A stretch of 64,000 bases of DNA from Motacilla alba alba. Its lineage: Eukaryota > Chordata > Aves > Passeriformes > Motacillidae. Each line of letters begins with the position of its first letter. Positions within the stretch are counted from its first letter, which is position 1. The translations under genes and the position numbers were made by a program. Below are positions 25,609 to 38,257 of the stretch, in pieces. Below the pieces are notes generated by a model that worked only from the letters and a program-made list of their open reading frames with translations, had not been told where the DNA came from and made no database searches. Location: the NCBI RefSeq assembly GCF_015832195.1, contig NC_052018.1, positions 60,263,666 through 60,327,665 of the forward strand, in the 5' to 3' direction.

Positions 25609-27011
25609 TAATGTGGGCAATTCAAACTTTGAGCAAAATACACAGGTCACTTTTCCTTCTTCTTACTGGGGTACTAGTGAGTAATTTCCGGAAGTTCATA
25701 GAAGGACAGAGCAAGAGAAGTGGCAACTTTAAATTGCAGAAAGAACTCATTGTTTTATTTCCTAATGTAAATGTGGCCTGAATGTTGAATCTTAGCTTTA
25801 GTGGGAAAGGTATTTTAACCCTTGACCACAAGAATACTCTATCTCCCCTCCCTATAGTAGTCTCTTTGTCCCTCATGTCTTTCCAGCTGGAAAGTGGAAA
25901 GTTATTGGAAGTTATGGAAGTTATTGTGTATTAGAACAAAGGTACCACCTACTCCTGGATTGAAAAATTAATGTGGTCCTGCTCTTAGATATTAATTGCC
26001 AGGAAAGGGTTCAGAAAGAAATACTGAGGGGAAGTTTAGACATAAGAGCACTAACAATAAATATTCCTCAATAAATATTGTAATCTTACGCTCAGGCATA
26101 AGATTAAATGTCCCTGTAACTCTGGGCCTAATATCTCAGCCAAACCTATAGCACTGTCATAGGTTTACAAGCTTCTTTTTCAGTTTCTCTTCTTTATCGT
26201 CACTCATTAGAGTTTGGGACTGTAAAACACCCTTTGTTTCTGCCAGCAACATTTTCCCATCATCCAGATTATGGATTCATGCTCTTCCTTTACAGTAATG
26301 TGACTTTTTATATCCAGTATAACCTTCTTAAAATCATGCACACTTGATGTAAAGGAGAAGAGATATTTCCCAATGTCTCTGTTCAATTATTAGTGCCATC
26401 TGTAATGAACTATTCTGCTTTAATTGCAGAATTTGTCTCTGTTGTACTGTGGACAAAATAAAACACAATCAAAGATTAATTTAAATAGGAAAACTAATGT
26501 TCACAGCAATTATTGCAAAGCTGAGGGTGCTTTTTCAATTTGCTCCATCTGATGAGGTGATTCTTTTGAGAAGATCACTAGGCTCATAAACCTGATGCAC
26601 AGAGAACTTAATGCAGGAACACACATGAACACCTGCATGTTCATAAGTAAATGGCTCACTTCTGAATTACAGCACAGCCAGTAACTCCACATCACAGGAA
26701 AATGTCTGAGGAAGGGTATTATATGTTCAGCCATGGCTGGATCAATGCTTATATCAAGTGATTTGACAAAATCAAGTGTTGTCTATCTGGGTGACGCCCT
26801 ATTTACATTTAGGGCAGCAGTGAGAAGAGGCTAAAACAGCTGTATTCTCTTTGGCTGTGGTGTACTCATCCCTCACACTGAAGTGATGAGGGGTATCATT
26901 TATGCTACAATTTTTTTTTGCCTCAAATGCAGTCACCACACTTGGAAACTAAATTTATTGTGACTTCAGCCTGTTTTCTCAGCACTGGTCAATTCAAGTC
27001 TTCCATGTCTT

Positions 27012-27047
27012 CAACAGCAGCTGTAGAGTCAACAGCAGCTGTAGAGT
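27012..27047. repeat. Perfect 18-bp tandem duplication
   Basis: Two exact head-to-tail copies of caacagcagctgtagagt. Being exact, it is probably recent. The unit contains a CAGCTG E-box core, so the duplication doubles that site. Confidence 0.9.
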
Positions 27048-30000
27048 AGCTAATTTTAGCTTTTACAGAAAAAGAGGATATGGTACACAACACCAATGGC
27101 AAACCCCATACTACCCCATGTTGCTGACATGCTTGGTTGATAGCCTAGACAATATTCTTTTTTCACACATACTTATTTTCCAGTCCTATCCAGATAACAA
27201 ACCATTAATATTAAAGAACATACTAAGCTGAGCACAGAGAAAGGCTTTTAAAAACAGTGCCTTAACTCTTCAGAGAACCTTCTGTTTGTGAAATGGCCAT
27301 AAGCATTGTATCACATTATCTAATTTTAACTAATGTCTCCCTCTACAACATTCTGTAAGACCCATGGATGATGGGGCCTCTAAAATGATATTGTTACTCA
27401 TTTTTCCTATTAATGGAGCCCCACTTCTCCTGTTTCCCATCAGGAACCTTGCTGTATGATGTCATGTATAATGCACTTCTATAGCATGTAGCTGAGCAGG
27501 TCTCTTCCACTGGCTCAGTCTCACTTTGGAAGGAATAACTTGCCAGAAACCATTAAGACCCTCCATACAAACAACCAGAAATTAAGGCCCTGCAGGGGAG
27601 CATGCCACTGCCTCACAGCAAGGAAATAAGAAGCAGGGCTATGGCAGCCCACAAACAGATCTTCTTTTATCACAGTTTAGTCAACTATAATCACAGTAGC
27701 TTTTCTGTGTTTCCTATACTTTAATTTCCAACCAGTAAAAGGGCTCCCATGGCTGAGGTACAAGGTCCTTGACACTCACACTGTATCACAAACCTTCAGA
27801 AGCACCACTAACATCTTGCTCTTCCACCACCACCAAAGCAGTAATGGTGTCATTCTCACATGCATCACCAGCTAAGGTTAAGTGTTATCTCTTTTTAATG
27901 GCTCATGCACATTTTATCCAGGACTCTCCTCTGGTGTTGGGGGATGAACTAACTACTCACTTGTGTCTCCAATGTGTGCAAATTGGCATTTATGTGATAT
28001 AATTCCCCATCTGCACACACACTAAAGAGATATGTATCTCAAAGTTGCTCTTCCAGGACATATATTGATTCATACCACACAAAGTCATCACCTGTCAGGG
28101 TAAAGGATTTGATTCTCACATGACCCCACGGCGCACAGGGAGACGTCAAGCCGCCATGAGCTATGATCCCGCCTGAAACTTCTCTGGATCTGCAGGAATG
28201 CCACTGACCACTTCCTACATGCCCTGGACCCACAGCTGGCTGTCAGGAAGGGGTGCACTCAAGGTCACAGCAACACATCCCTTTCAGGGCAATCCTTGCC
28301 ATTGCCTTGAGGGAAATATCCCTTTGCTCCTCAATCTAAGCAGTCTACTCCTTTTTGAAAGACAAGAAATTTCTTGCACTTTGCCTTTCCAACACTGTAA
28401 CAAAAGTTTCTGTATAGGTGAGTCAACACACGTCCCCCCTCCAAGTAGGGGGGCTTAACAGTCCTCTCCTGACATCTTTAATAAGCAGCCTGACAGCTTA
28501 TGTAGCTTCCAGTCACTTTTTTGCTATGAGCTGTGTAAAAGCTAGTGGAAGATGATGGGTGTAACAGTTCATCCTTTCATTCAGAACAAATTCAGAGAAG
28601 CCATTAAGGTTCTTTATAAAGCCAGATGTTTGAAACAATAATGATCTCCACCCCAAACACAACTACGTGCCATCTCCCAAAACAAAGACACATGTGGACA
28701 TAGAGGTTTCACAGGCAATTATATTGTGAGGGTTTGTGCGTGACAGAAACAGCAAGACCACAAAAGCTCAGGAAGAAGAAAAAAAAAAAAGACCTTGTCA
28801 CTATTGTGACAAAACAGGGAAGAATAACTATCTGGATGAGCAGGGGCTGGGGCAGAGAGACCTGACCCTGTGTGTAAAGAGATTATCTTCTGTCAGATTC
28901 CCCATGGGTTCAAGGGAGCAGTTCCTCATGCATTCTTTTTCATAATACAAGATTTCACTCAGACCACCTGATTGCCTCATCCATCTCTTCTAACAAAAGA
29001 GCAGCAGTACCCTGAACTTTGGTTAACTTCTCAGGTCAGATATGCATAACACCTAACCTAAAGCACTTTTGGAGTCTGTGCTCACACACATCATCTAATG
29101 AGTGAATGAAATTCAGATTGTATTTTGAGTGTGGAGGGGTGTTTTAACCACAATGCAAGCTATGTGAACTTAAACTGTATACCCAGCCCTGCACACATAG
29201 TTTAGTGGAAAAATTACCTGGCCCTGGAGGACACTAATGCCCAACATGGAAACTTGTTAAGTATTTGGTAATACCAGTTAATTTGCAGTCACAGTAACAT
29301 CTTGCATTTGCTGCTACAAGAACAGTAGGCACCTAGCGGCTCCTCAGGTGGAATGGCTGTATTCCCCAGCCAGTAATAAGCCAAGGGTTACTCTTTATTT
29401 AACAGATATCCATAATGATCACACATGATTTTAAAGGGAAAATGTGAAGAAAAGGGAAGAAAGGGGAACTGCCCTTTTGTAACCATAAACTGCATACTCT
29501 TCATCAATTCATTGCTATAATTTGCAGTACATTTTTTAGCCATTGGGTAGATGGCAATGCAACTTAAAGTCTTCATATGACTGGTTTTATTCTTTCTTTT
29601 CTTACAGCTCAAATGAGTGCAGTCTTAAGAAAGCAGAGCTTCAGACCACTTGTACTGATAAACAAAATGAAGAGTACAATCAAGCTTTTGAATGAGCCAT
29701 GTACATCAACTGCTGACAACTCTTCCCTCTGTCTCACTGTAGTAGAGCAGCCAGCTTGCAAAACAGCTCATCTTCAGCTGCCTCAAAGCATCATGTCTTT
29801 CCCAGCTCCTCTGCTATTACCAGTGCCTCCTCCCGTCATGCTGTGCCTCTCTGCATCCCTTTCACTTTCTCCAAACAACACTTAGGAAAAGACAGAAGAC
29901 TGCTCTTCTCCATTGATCACGACAGCAGTGTTCTCAATCTGTGACTCCAACCAGGAATAAACCTATAACCCTTTGCTGCTTTCCTTAACCCTTACCTAAA

Positions 30001-30555
30001 GCCTCCTCTTCCCAAACACTGCTTCCTCCTGCACCCTGCAATTGTCTGTGTGCTCCTCCTCATTCCACTCACTGGCTCCCTTCCCCAGCTTCCCCAGCTG
30101 CAGTGGGTTAAAAAGGAAGTATAAGATGTTGCCTGCAATTGATTTTAATTCTTTCCCTTGTGCTGCCCCTGCAGGCACGAGTTGGCCAGCCCAGCTGTGG
30201 CACTGAGTGCAGCCAGTTCTCCCTCACGCACAGCCTTCCCTCAGCAAGCTGTGACAGACCACAGACAAATGCACACATACAGTCATATTTATTTCTTTGC
30301 ATTCTCTGCAGTTTCCTTACAGTCTGAGGTCTAGCAGAAGAAAACATCTGCTTTGTTTGTATTTTAGGATAATGGCTTCCTCTGCAGACCTGGAAACACA
30401 AACACGACAGCAATGGACTTTTGTGGGAGAAGCAGAGAGGGGCTCCAAACTGAGAGTGAAATGGCTGAGAGCAGCTGAAGTGTTCAAGCAAAATGAAAAT
30501 ACAGAAGTCTTCAGAAAACAAAAAACAGTGAAGGAACTAATGGATTTTTGAATGC

Positions 30556-30563
30556 TCTTTTTC

Positions 30564-30596
<33 letters not shown>

Positions 30597-30750
30597 CTTT
30601 TCTTTTCTTTTCTTTTCTTTTCTTTTCTTTTCTTTTCTTTTCTTTTCTCTTCTTTTCTCTTCCTTTCTTTTCTTTTCTTTTCTTTTCTTTTCTTTTCTTT
30701 TCTTTTCTTTTCTTTTCTTTTCTTTTCTTTTCTTTTCTTTTCTTTTCTTC
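30556..30750. repeat. (TTTTC)n pentanucleotide array, about 38 copies
   Basis: Nearly 195 bp of ttttc repeats (gaaaa on the other strand), with early T-rich variants and a short interruption around 30647-30664 (ctcttctttt, ctcttcc). Because the five-base unit has no stop codon in any frame, it creates long spurious open frames on both strands, including a 198-codon minus-strand frame of alternating Lys/Glu/Arg. The all-pyrimidine/all-purine strands can form triplex DNA. The length in this assembly may not equal the true allele length. Confidence 0.95.
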
Positions 30751-31189
30751 TTAATAAGGCCCTAATATGCTGTTTCAAGGAAGTGAATGCAAGGAATAAA
30801 TATGAAATTTTCCTGCCTACCATCATCTTTCTACAAGAGTCCAAATTATTCAGGGACTTTGGCTTGGACAGACATCTCAGATTTTTTGTCTCCCCATGAA
30901 CAACATTCCACAAATCCTCTTTCTTATCAAATCATCCAATGGGTGAGAAGGCCAAAGTGTTGGATCCCAACTGGTAGAACATCTAGCATGATCTGCAAGA
31001 TTAGTCTGTCACTCTGTTTACCATTGGAGGCCCTTCTTTTGTGACAACCTCCTTTGTCATGCCAAATACTCTTGAAGACCCCTTCTTTCACTCTCCAGTA
31101 GCTGCCTGCAAGGCCCAGCATGAGTGGGCAGACTACAGGTTATACACTACATCTCAAAGGACTGAGATATAGTGAACATGACAAAAATG
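30751..31189. other. Unique non-coding DNA
   Basis: Short linker between the pentanucleotide array and a CR1 fragment. Nothing recognised. Confidence 0.6.
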
Positions 31190-31485
31190 TGCCACCCAAC
31201 AGATCAGGTTGCTCAAAGCCCCATTCAGCCTGGCCTTGAACACTTCAGTTATGGATGTGGGGCATCCACAACTTTCCTGAACAATATGTTCCAGTGCCTC
31301 ACAACTCCACAAAAAAGAATTTCTTCCTAACATCTAATCTAAGTTTAAATTAAATTTCTTTCAGTTTAAAGCCATTCCGCCTTGTCATATCACTACATGC
31401 CCTTGTAAAAAAAAATCTCGCCAGCTCCCTTGTAGACGCTCCTTTAGGTACTGAAGGATGAACTTCTGCTATCCCAGAGTGAGTG
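31190..31485 (-). mobile_element. CR1 LINE 3'-region fragment
   Basis: Plus-strand reading is the reverse complement of a typical avian CR1 3' region: gttgctcaaagccccattcag, cctggccttgaacacttc, gatgtggggcatccacaac, ttccagtgcctcac, aagaatttcttcctaac, tcagtttaaagccattcc, and cactacatgcccttgtaaa. It lacks the outermost 3' block (ggttggaaggga and the terminal attctatga repeats), so it is truncated or decayed at its 3' end as well as 5'. It is less diverged than the 1.6-2.8 kb element and therefore younger. Non-coding. Confidence 0.9.
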
Positions 31486-34400
31486 TAAATGAAGAGCCCT
31501 AGAGGACCTGTCCATCTCTGACTAACTCATGAAAAAGCAAGAATGAGAAAAGGTAGTCAGGAAAGGTCCTGCAATCCTCTGTGATGCCAGGACTAAGAGG
31601 AATGAACAGCAGGACAAAGCCTGCACAACAAAAGCATGTAAGAGCAGCCAAAGGATGTCATCAAAAAGCTGTAGATGGATGCATGGATATCCAGAACATC
31701 CTACATATTCTAAAACCTGATTAATGGAGTCAAAGGAAATCAAGTGCCTGATGATTCTGAAGAGATGAGGCCTGAAAAATGGGTGGAATAACACAGAATT
31801 GCTTTTCAAAACACTAATTGACACTGGTAAAGCAGTGCTGCAGCTGCTCTGTGAAGACTGTGATATCTGTAACTGCATGGGGTAGTTCTCTAATGAAAGT
31901 CTGTATTCTGTAGGAACTGATGTTGCTACCATGAAATGTCAGCATGACAGTCCATCATGTCCCAGAACAGTCACTGGGTTTTCTGGAAGCAAATCAAGTC
32001 AAGGGTTAAGATTGGCTCTTATATTGACATCACACCTAGCTTTACAAGTTCCTAATTTTTATTATTTATTCCTGAAATAAGGCGAGATCATAGGAATTCA
32101 TGATGGTCAATGTGTGGCACAATGGGATGTACACATCATTTCAGTGCGAACAGTGACATCTCCAAATAATAATGAACAAGTAAATTATTTCATGTAGAGA
32201 TGTCATCTTGAAAAGGAGATCTCATGGAGGGATCCTGCTGAACACTCACAGGTCAGTATCACTAATGTGATGTACTTTATTCAGCAATTTGTCCAAAGAC
32301 TCTGAAGAACCTTAAGGGCTTTAAAAAAGGAAACAGATTTTAAGCCTTGTTATGTAGCAACTGTAGTCATCTTGCTTTACTCCCTAAATCCTACTATTTT
32401 AGAGAGAAAAAATTAAGAGACACTTTTGGGGGAGGGAACAGCAGAAATAACAATTTGCAAGTCTTCTTGCTGAAATGTATTTAAATCACAAATGCTGACA
32501 TTTTACTGAAATTACACTTTTCCAGTAGAGGGAATGTAGAAGAAAGGAGGGCTGACCCTTCCTGTCTTGGATGATAAATATTAAATCTACTTGAACTCTA
32601 ATAATTTACATAAGTTGAAGCAACAAACAGAAAAGGGCTGGTTGAACCTAAAAGAACTGGAACATTTCTTAGTGCTCTGGGAGCCCTTTCTCATTTCAGT
32701 GTGGCTCAGTGTCCCTGGCTATATTTCCTAGCTTTCTGAACATGAAATACTAAAGCTATTCAGCATTTTGCTACAGTTGCAGAAGAACACGGGAAAGAGG
32801 CAAGTGAAATTACAGGAGCACAGTCTGCCTTTTGTTATCACACTTAAGTTCTACTGTCATGCACTTCAACTTCAAAGAGTAGCAATTGTAGCTAAAAGGA
32901 AAACTCACTCCAGCACTTACAACCAATCAGAAATAAACAGAAAAAAACATCTGTGGGGAAATACACAATCTTTATCAGAAGGGGAATGGCCACCCTTAAA
33001 TACAAACAGGGAAAACAGATAGCTGCCCCCTCAAATAAATGGTCACAAACCTTTCATTTGTTGGGAACAGTAATGACTGCCTGAATATGAATTAACTCTA
33101 CTGCATTAAACTGATTTTCACATTTACCACTGTCTGAAAATGAAAAGAGAACTTGTCCTTAGAGTGTTTATCTGTGAAGAAACTTCTCTATGAATAACCA
33201 CACAGCAAGATTCTAATTTTTAAGGCAAAAAACCCAGTAAAATGTGGAGCTGTTGTCATTCCCACAGCAGTAATTTACCACAGGACACATAAGAGGGTCA
33301 GTATGTCCCTCAGGATTGGTCTCTGAATTAGGGCACACGACATCCTGATATCTTCTCCTGAATGGTTCCCAGGAAACTGGAGCATGGGAATATGTAAGTT
33401 TGCTGGGGAGGCAGCCAGTATGGGAGTATCAGTTTGGTATCCTCAGCTGTGGACTGGAGGGACTGGAATAGCAGTGGGTGGCTGGCAGGGTGAAGGAGTA
33501 AGTGGTTACTCTGTCACTACCCAAACTCTTCATTATCATTCTACATTCACAGCTCCTGCCTTCTATGAACACCAATCTTATTTATGACACATCATACAGC
33601 CCCTGCAGTAAGTGAGAAACTCCAGCCCTCAGTGTTTCAAGAAAAACTGCCTTGCACTGCATTAGCATGCAAAATGAATGAGGCGGGAGACCAGCTCCAG
33701 CAGCTCCCCAAAATAATATGCGACAATCTAATTAAACTTTATTGTAACTATACAAGCGAAGAAACAGAATTAAGGCTGGGTAGGCAAGCTCAATTTTGTC
33801 ATTTCCTTAGCCTTTGAGTGTTTGCAATTTCATAGTCTTGTCATGTAGGGTTTCTAATAGAATTTTGTGCATTTTTAGAAAATAAATTAAATTATGAACT
33901 TCTACATGGTTCAGCTTCTGCTAGGCCAGCAAACTAGACCAAGGCAAAAACTTATGCAACCAACTGGGCAAATTCACTCTTTCCTTCTATGCTGGCTTTT
34001 CAATTGTCACTGTACAGCAGAGGAGCTCACCATTCTTCATCCATGCTTTATTGCTCAAAGAGAGAGGGAGATATTTCCTCTCTAAAGGAAGAAGCTAGAG
34101 ATGAGAGCTTGGTAGCAGCATAGATTGGTACCTGGAGAGCAGAGTCCGAATTCACAAAAAAACACCCTGTGACTACCAGCCAGTAACACTCAAGGGCTCA
34201 AGAGGCGAAAGATACTGCAGAACCAAACACCAATCCATCCCCACATCTATGAGAACTGTTAAAATTACACAGTTGGAAGTATTGTTTTTTTAAGAGATCT
34301 TTGTTCTTGTACCTATCTCAGCTTACACTTTCCAATTAAAAAATTGCTTCTGGGCTTGATATCAAATGCTTAAAATTGCAGCCAAAAACATAAGCAACTC

Positions 34401-34860
34401 AAAATAACCCCCTTAGAATGGAAACTCTTGTACAACCTTCATACTGCTATGCCTGAAGTACACTGCCAATAAGATGCCTAAAAAGAGGGAGAGAAACTCA
34501 GGGTGGGAGTGAAGGGAAGAGGAATTACACTGAAAAGGAATGAAAGGGAATCCCACGAGGAGCCAGCAGAAAAGCTCCAGACATTCTGGCAGTTCTAAGA
34601 GTTTGTTCCAGGTGGCAAAATAGACACTCACTCGAGGGGGACTTTTGATGAAAAAGGACTGGGGACTTCAGGGCACGGGCCTTCGGAGACCTGCAGTAAC
34701 TCTGACTCTCTGCTGTATTGTCTGCCACGGCATATGATTAGCTTCCTGTGCTGTAGCGCATTGTAAGGCACTTTATAAAGCAATGAATTACACAGCTGAA
34801 GTGGAGTAACCACATGCAAGCAAATACGACAACCATTATGCTCTCAGCAACATCCCACAC
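31486..34860. other. Unique non-coding DNA
   Basis: No confident gene or repeat. The longest frame is 136 codons on the minus strand (31522-31932) with no domain I recognise. A plus-strand retroviral-protease-like triplet at 31820-31828 was considered and rejected (see rejected items). Confidence 0.5.
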
Positions 34861-34872
34861 ACAGCCACGAAC

Positions 34873-34896
34873 ATTTGCATTAGTGCCAATTAATCT
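34873..34896. promoter_or_regulatory. Candidate POU octamer next to CCAAT and homeodomain-like core
   Basis: A perfect octamer atttgcat (ATGCAAAT on the minus strand, 34873-34880) is followed by ccaat (34886-34890) and an attaat core within 25 bases. Such words are short, and binding is inferred only from motif identity. They sit about 230 bp upstream of a canonical TATA box, which makes them more credible as a cluster. Confidence 0.3.
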
Positions 34897-35076
34897 GAGG
34901 TGGTACAAACTCAGCCAGGCATAGGATTTGTTCTTTGGTGTGAAGGAGGAAGGGAGGGGAGAAAAATATCCTTTTGTCTTCAGAGAGGAAACATCTGTAG
35001 GAGTTTTCAAGGGCTCCGGTGACTTTGTTGAGCATGGAGCGGGGGAGCGTGCTATTGAGTGCTTTGATCTCACCAG

Positions 35077-35140
35077 CAGGTGACACTGCAGCAAGTGGGA
35101 GCAGCTATAAAAAGTTTGAAGCATTCTAGGGACAACTCAC
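35077..35140 (+). promoter_or_regulatory. Candidate TATA-type core promoter with E-boxes
   Basis: The plus strand has TATAAAAAG at 35106-35114, a canonical TATA box. The longer word ctataaaaag is one mismatch from a MEF2 site. E-box CAGGTG (35077-35082) and the E-box-like CAAGTG (35092-35097) lie just upstream. The expected start site would be near 35136-35142. The surrounding 400 bp has more CpG than its neighbours (for example the accggcgc, aacgcgtg and gccgag words). Seen: the motifs and CpG rise. Inferred: promoter activity. The gene it would serve is not identifiable here. Confidence 0.4.
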
Positions 35141-35155
35141 ACAACCGGCGCACAA

Positions 35156-35464
35156 ATGTGTTTAACGCGTGTGACTCACAGTTGCCGAGAAGTGGGAACA
35201 TGCAGCACGGGCAGGCCTTTTGGTTTCAGCTTCTCGTTGTGTATTAATGTCTTCCTTTTTCCCTCGCTGCCCCCCACCACTGCTCTCAAACACGGGGGTG
35301 AAGCGGAGTCAGGAAGGGCGATAAGTCTTTTAACCCTGCCGCATGTGGAAATGCATATGACTAAAGCACAGCCAGGGAAAACTGTTCCAACAGTCCTACC
35401 TCTCGCTGAAGTCAGCATATCCTTTACTGTCAGTGCTAGCAGAGGAGCCTACCAAGCACTATAG
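35156..35464 (+). CDS. Possible small ORF downstream of the TATA box, 102 codons
   Basis: An ATG about 40 bases after the TATA box opens a 102-codon frame ending at a tag stop. The product would start with Met-Cys-Leu-Thr, with a hydrophobic stretch at about residues 25-36, and has no domain or family I recognise. A frame of this length can arise by chance in a GC-richer patch, and the opposite strand also has an 80-codon frame (35176-35418). If the TATA box is real, this could equally be untranslated first-exon sequence. It is listed only because of its position. Confidence 0.12.
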   Translation: MCLTRVTHSCREVGTCSTGRPFGFSFSLCINVFLFPSLPPTTALKHGGEAESGRAISLLTLPHVEMHMTKAQPGKTVPTVLPLAEVSISFTVSASRGAYQAL

Positions 35465-37689
35465 GGGTATTGTGCTTTTCCAGGTCCACATTTTAACCAG
35501 CCACCCTGCATAAGAAAACAGTGATGGCATTTGGGAGACATGGGTTTTCTTGTGATGCATTAACACAGAAGAAAGCAGATTAAATACTTGAGAATTAACA
35601 ACATATTTTACCTCTTTTACCTCTCTATTCAGGAGGACTGACCCTACATAACCCTCGGTTCCAAGACCTGTGTTATTAGGTCAGGAAGATCAACCTACTT
35701 CTACATGATGCTCCAGTTCCATAAGTAAAATCCTCCTGCAGCTAGACATCCTATGCACAAAAATTCACAAGAGCTAACTTACTGAGCAAGGCTTATGCTG
35801 CAGATTCTGGTGAGGACCATGGTTGTTGTATCCTGCTAAGGACAGAGTAAAGGTTGCTTACTTTGTCACTCAGCAATTCCTCAGGTGCAAAGGGGATATA
35901 AGCAGAGCTACCAAGTTTTGTTCAGCTCCCTGTGTAATGTATTAAATTTGTAAATGGGTTAATGAACTGATTTACCACTTTCTAGATTATTTGCATGAAG
36001 CCATCAGTCGTATTGCTCAGTGACGACATCCTGCTCCAAAGAGCAGTAAGAAATTGTTCCCAAATTCTTGCTGCTGCACATAGGGAAAGCCAAGAGTCCT
36101 TCTGAGAGAGGTCTTCAGAGAGTCTGCATACTATTTGCAAGATATGATGTGAGGCTGCAGGGCACTGGCAGGCATAGGCGGGTACCCACGTAGGGTTTAA
36201 TGCCAGAAGCATTTGTAACAGCTTGCACTGTCAGTCCTGCCAATGCATGGCTGCTCTGCTCCAGGTGTGTTCTGTACAGAGAGAGTGGATACCTGGTGCT
36301 GGCACCTGGCACAGTGCAGCTGAAGTGAGTATCTGTTGTCTGCTTGAAGTGCATGCGAATGTGTTAAAAACCAGCTGGAACGTGTCAGCAAGTGACAGAG
36401 GTGCCAACACCAGGGTGCTGGGCAAGATGCACAGCCACAGATGATTCCAAATGGCTCCACAAAAGGCTGACAGAAACACAAGAATTCAATGCTCAAAAAG
36501 TGTTTCTAAGTGCTTCTACTTCAGCAAGCAAACCAAAGGATATTAATAGCCCTTCCATAATATTTTGCATGCACATTTGGGAATGGGGGGGGGGGGGGAT
36601 TTTTTTATTATTATCTGAACTAGAATGCTGTAGAGCATTATAATTGTTTTTGGAGAGACAGAAGCAATTTTAAACCTTATCATTTAAACAGTGCACATTT
36701 ACAGCACGACACCCCCTCCTGTGTCCACTGCAAGCACCTTACAATCAGACCTTCCCATTGATGCAGTTACACAGTCAGGGCAAAATGACAAGGATGAAGA
36801 AACTCAGAGCTGACTTTGCAATGAAAGCAAACACCTAGCACAAACCACTTGAGAACTCACATTTATTTTGACTGGAGGCCCTTAGAGACATTATTTAGGA
36901 TGACCATAGGTATAAAAAACACATCTAAAGTGTGACTCTTCTATGGCAAGTGTTGACTAGAAGATCACTGATGAATTCAGACTCTTTAGCTTCCACTGTT
37001 CAGATCTACCTTGAAATTTCTAATATGTGCACTGAAGTGGACAGATGAGGCTATATTTATATTCGCACACATTAAACTATCAGCTTTACAAAACTGCAGT
37101 GGAGATTGCCTACCTTTCAAGACCAAGAGAGAGAAAGAAAGGGGCAAACTGCAAAAGGGCCAAGCATTTTTTTTTCTACATCACTCCCACTTCCTACATG
37201 AAAGATTCACTGGCAAAATTTGTTCTGAAGTTGTGGTTTTTTGAAACAACACTCTCTAGTCACATAAGCAACACTTTATTTTTCCAAGTGTAGTTATTTA
37301 GTTTCTTCACATTTAAATTTTCATGTCACTTCTCTTCCTCTCTGTAGTTTTTGCTTTTTTAAACAGTGTGAACACATTCTGTAATTATTGCTGACAGCCC
37401 AATGTTTAATGGTGTTGAGTGTCTTTTATGGCACAGTCAGACATTCGTTTAGGAGACAGCTGTCTCTGCTTAAAAAGTTGCTGCCCCTTAACTCTTTATC
37501 TCTGCCCCCACGACTCAGACACGGCAGCTGCCCGTACCTGCAAACACTTGAAGCAAAGCCTGTTTCTCTCCACCCTGCAGCAGCCTGAAAGAGCCCACGG
37601 ATTCGGTTACTGCACCTCAGCAGAGGGGAGCGGGAACAAATAGCTGATCAAGCAGTAACTTGTTAAACCACCACAGCTGTTTCCCAAGC
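35465..37689. other. Non-coding DNA between two promoter-like sites
   Basis: No exon recognised. It includes a 14-G run (36585-36598). At about 36690-36830, agcaccttacaa, then gatgaagaaactcaga and gactttgcaa follow the order of a MIR/L2-type repeat, at low confidence. Overlapping frames at 35982-36496 on both strands show no known domain. Confidence 0.45.
36585..36598 (+). repeat. Run of 14 G
   Basis: Uninterrupted G14 followed by an A/T run. Homopolymers of this kind are error-prone in sequencing, so the exact length is uncertain. Confidence 0.9.
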
Positions 37690-38010
37690 AAACATCCGAC
37701 CGTACCCTCGGAGCCAGCGCGGCGCACGCGGTGCTGGAAGGGGAGGTGTTTCCGAAGCCGGGAGATGCTGTGGGAACCATCCCACTCTCCAGCCCTGCCC
37801 CAGCTGAAAGCCAACCGCTGTGCCGTGCTGGGACCGCGGCTGCTCCGCAGGCTCGTCCGCTCGTCTCCCAGCCTCCTCCCGGCCCTCACTCTTTTTTTTC
37901 CCTGCTGGTGCCAGAAGTACCATCAGGTACTGAAAGCGCGGCTGAACTCTCCTAGCCGCTTTCATCTGCCGTTTCCCGGGAACACGGCTGATATGGCATG
38001 ATTCCCAGCT
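37690..38010. promoter_or_regulatory. Small CpG island, candidate promoter
   Basis: By eye, about 25 or more CpG dinucleotides lie in roughly 320 bp (for example ccgaccg, agcgcggcgcacgcgg, accgcgg, aagcgcgg), in a GC-rich block whose flanks are nearly CpG-free. In vertebrates such unmethylated-looking islands usually mark promoters. The open frames crossing it on both strands (113 and 159 codons) have no known domain and follow from high GC. No TATA box was noted inside it. The direction of any transcription is unknown. Confidence 0.55.
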
Positions 38011-38257
38011 GTTTTCATAGAAGACTGGCCCGGGCAAGCACAGCTTTAGATAGCCTGGGTGTGACTGACTACCTGGTACACAAGTCAGGAGGTGATTTGG
38101 TTGGCGCCAGTCCCAAGCAATGTGAAGTAACACAAAACTCATCTATCACCATGCAGTACTTACCAGGTGAACCTTCACGAAGAGAACTTGCCTGACCTGA
38201 TAATACAGTATTACCCCTAATAATTATGTAATTCAATACTAGTGCCGATTACCCACC

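Larger units (their letters stand above)
20546..30555. other. Long unique non-coding stretch
   Basis: About 10 kb without a recognisable exon, RNA gene or dated transposon. Small structures inside it are listed separately (22715-22740, 25533-25608, 27012-27047). A possible MIR 5' phrase near 24605-24690 was too weak to list. The largest frame, 25173-25550 plus, has 125 codons and ends in a hydrophobic run encoded by G/T-rich low-complexity DNA. The start at 30371 with a plausible Met-Ala-Ser opening also leads to no known protein. Confidence 0.5.

Noticed and set aside
30317..30913. 198-codon minus-strand frame rich in Lys, Glu and Arg
   Set aside because: It is the (GAAAA)n array read as protein. 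A five-base unit without stops leaves all frames open.
31820..31828. Asp-Thr-Gly triplet in a hydrophobic context, like a retroviral protease active site
   Set aside because: The frame stops soon after, flanking protease blocks do not align convincingly, and a motif this short is expected about once by chance in six frames of 64 kb.
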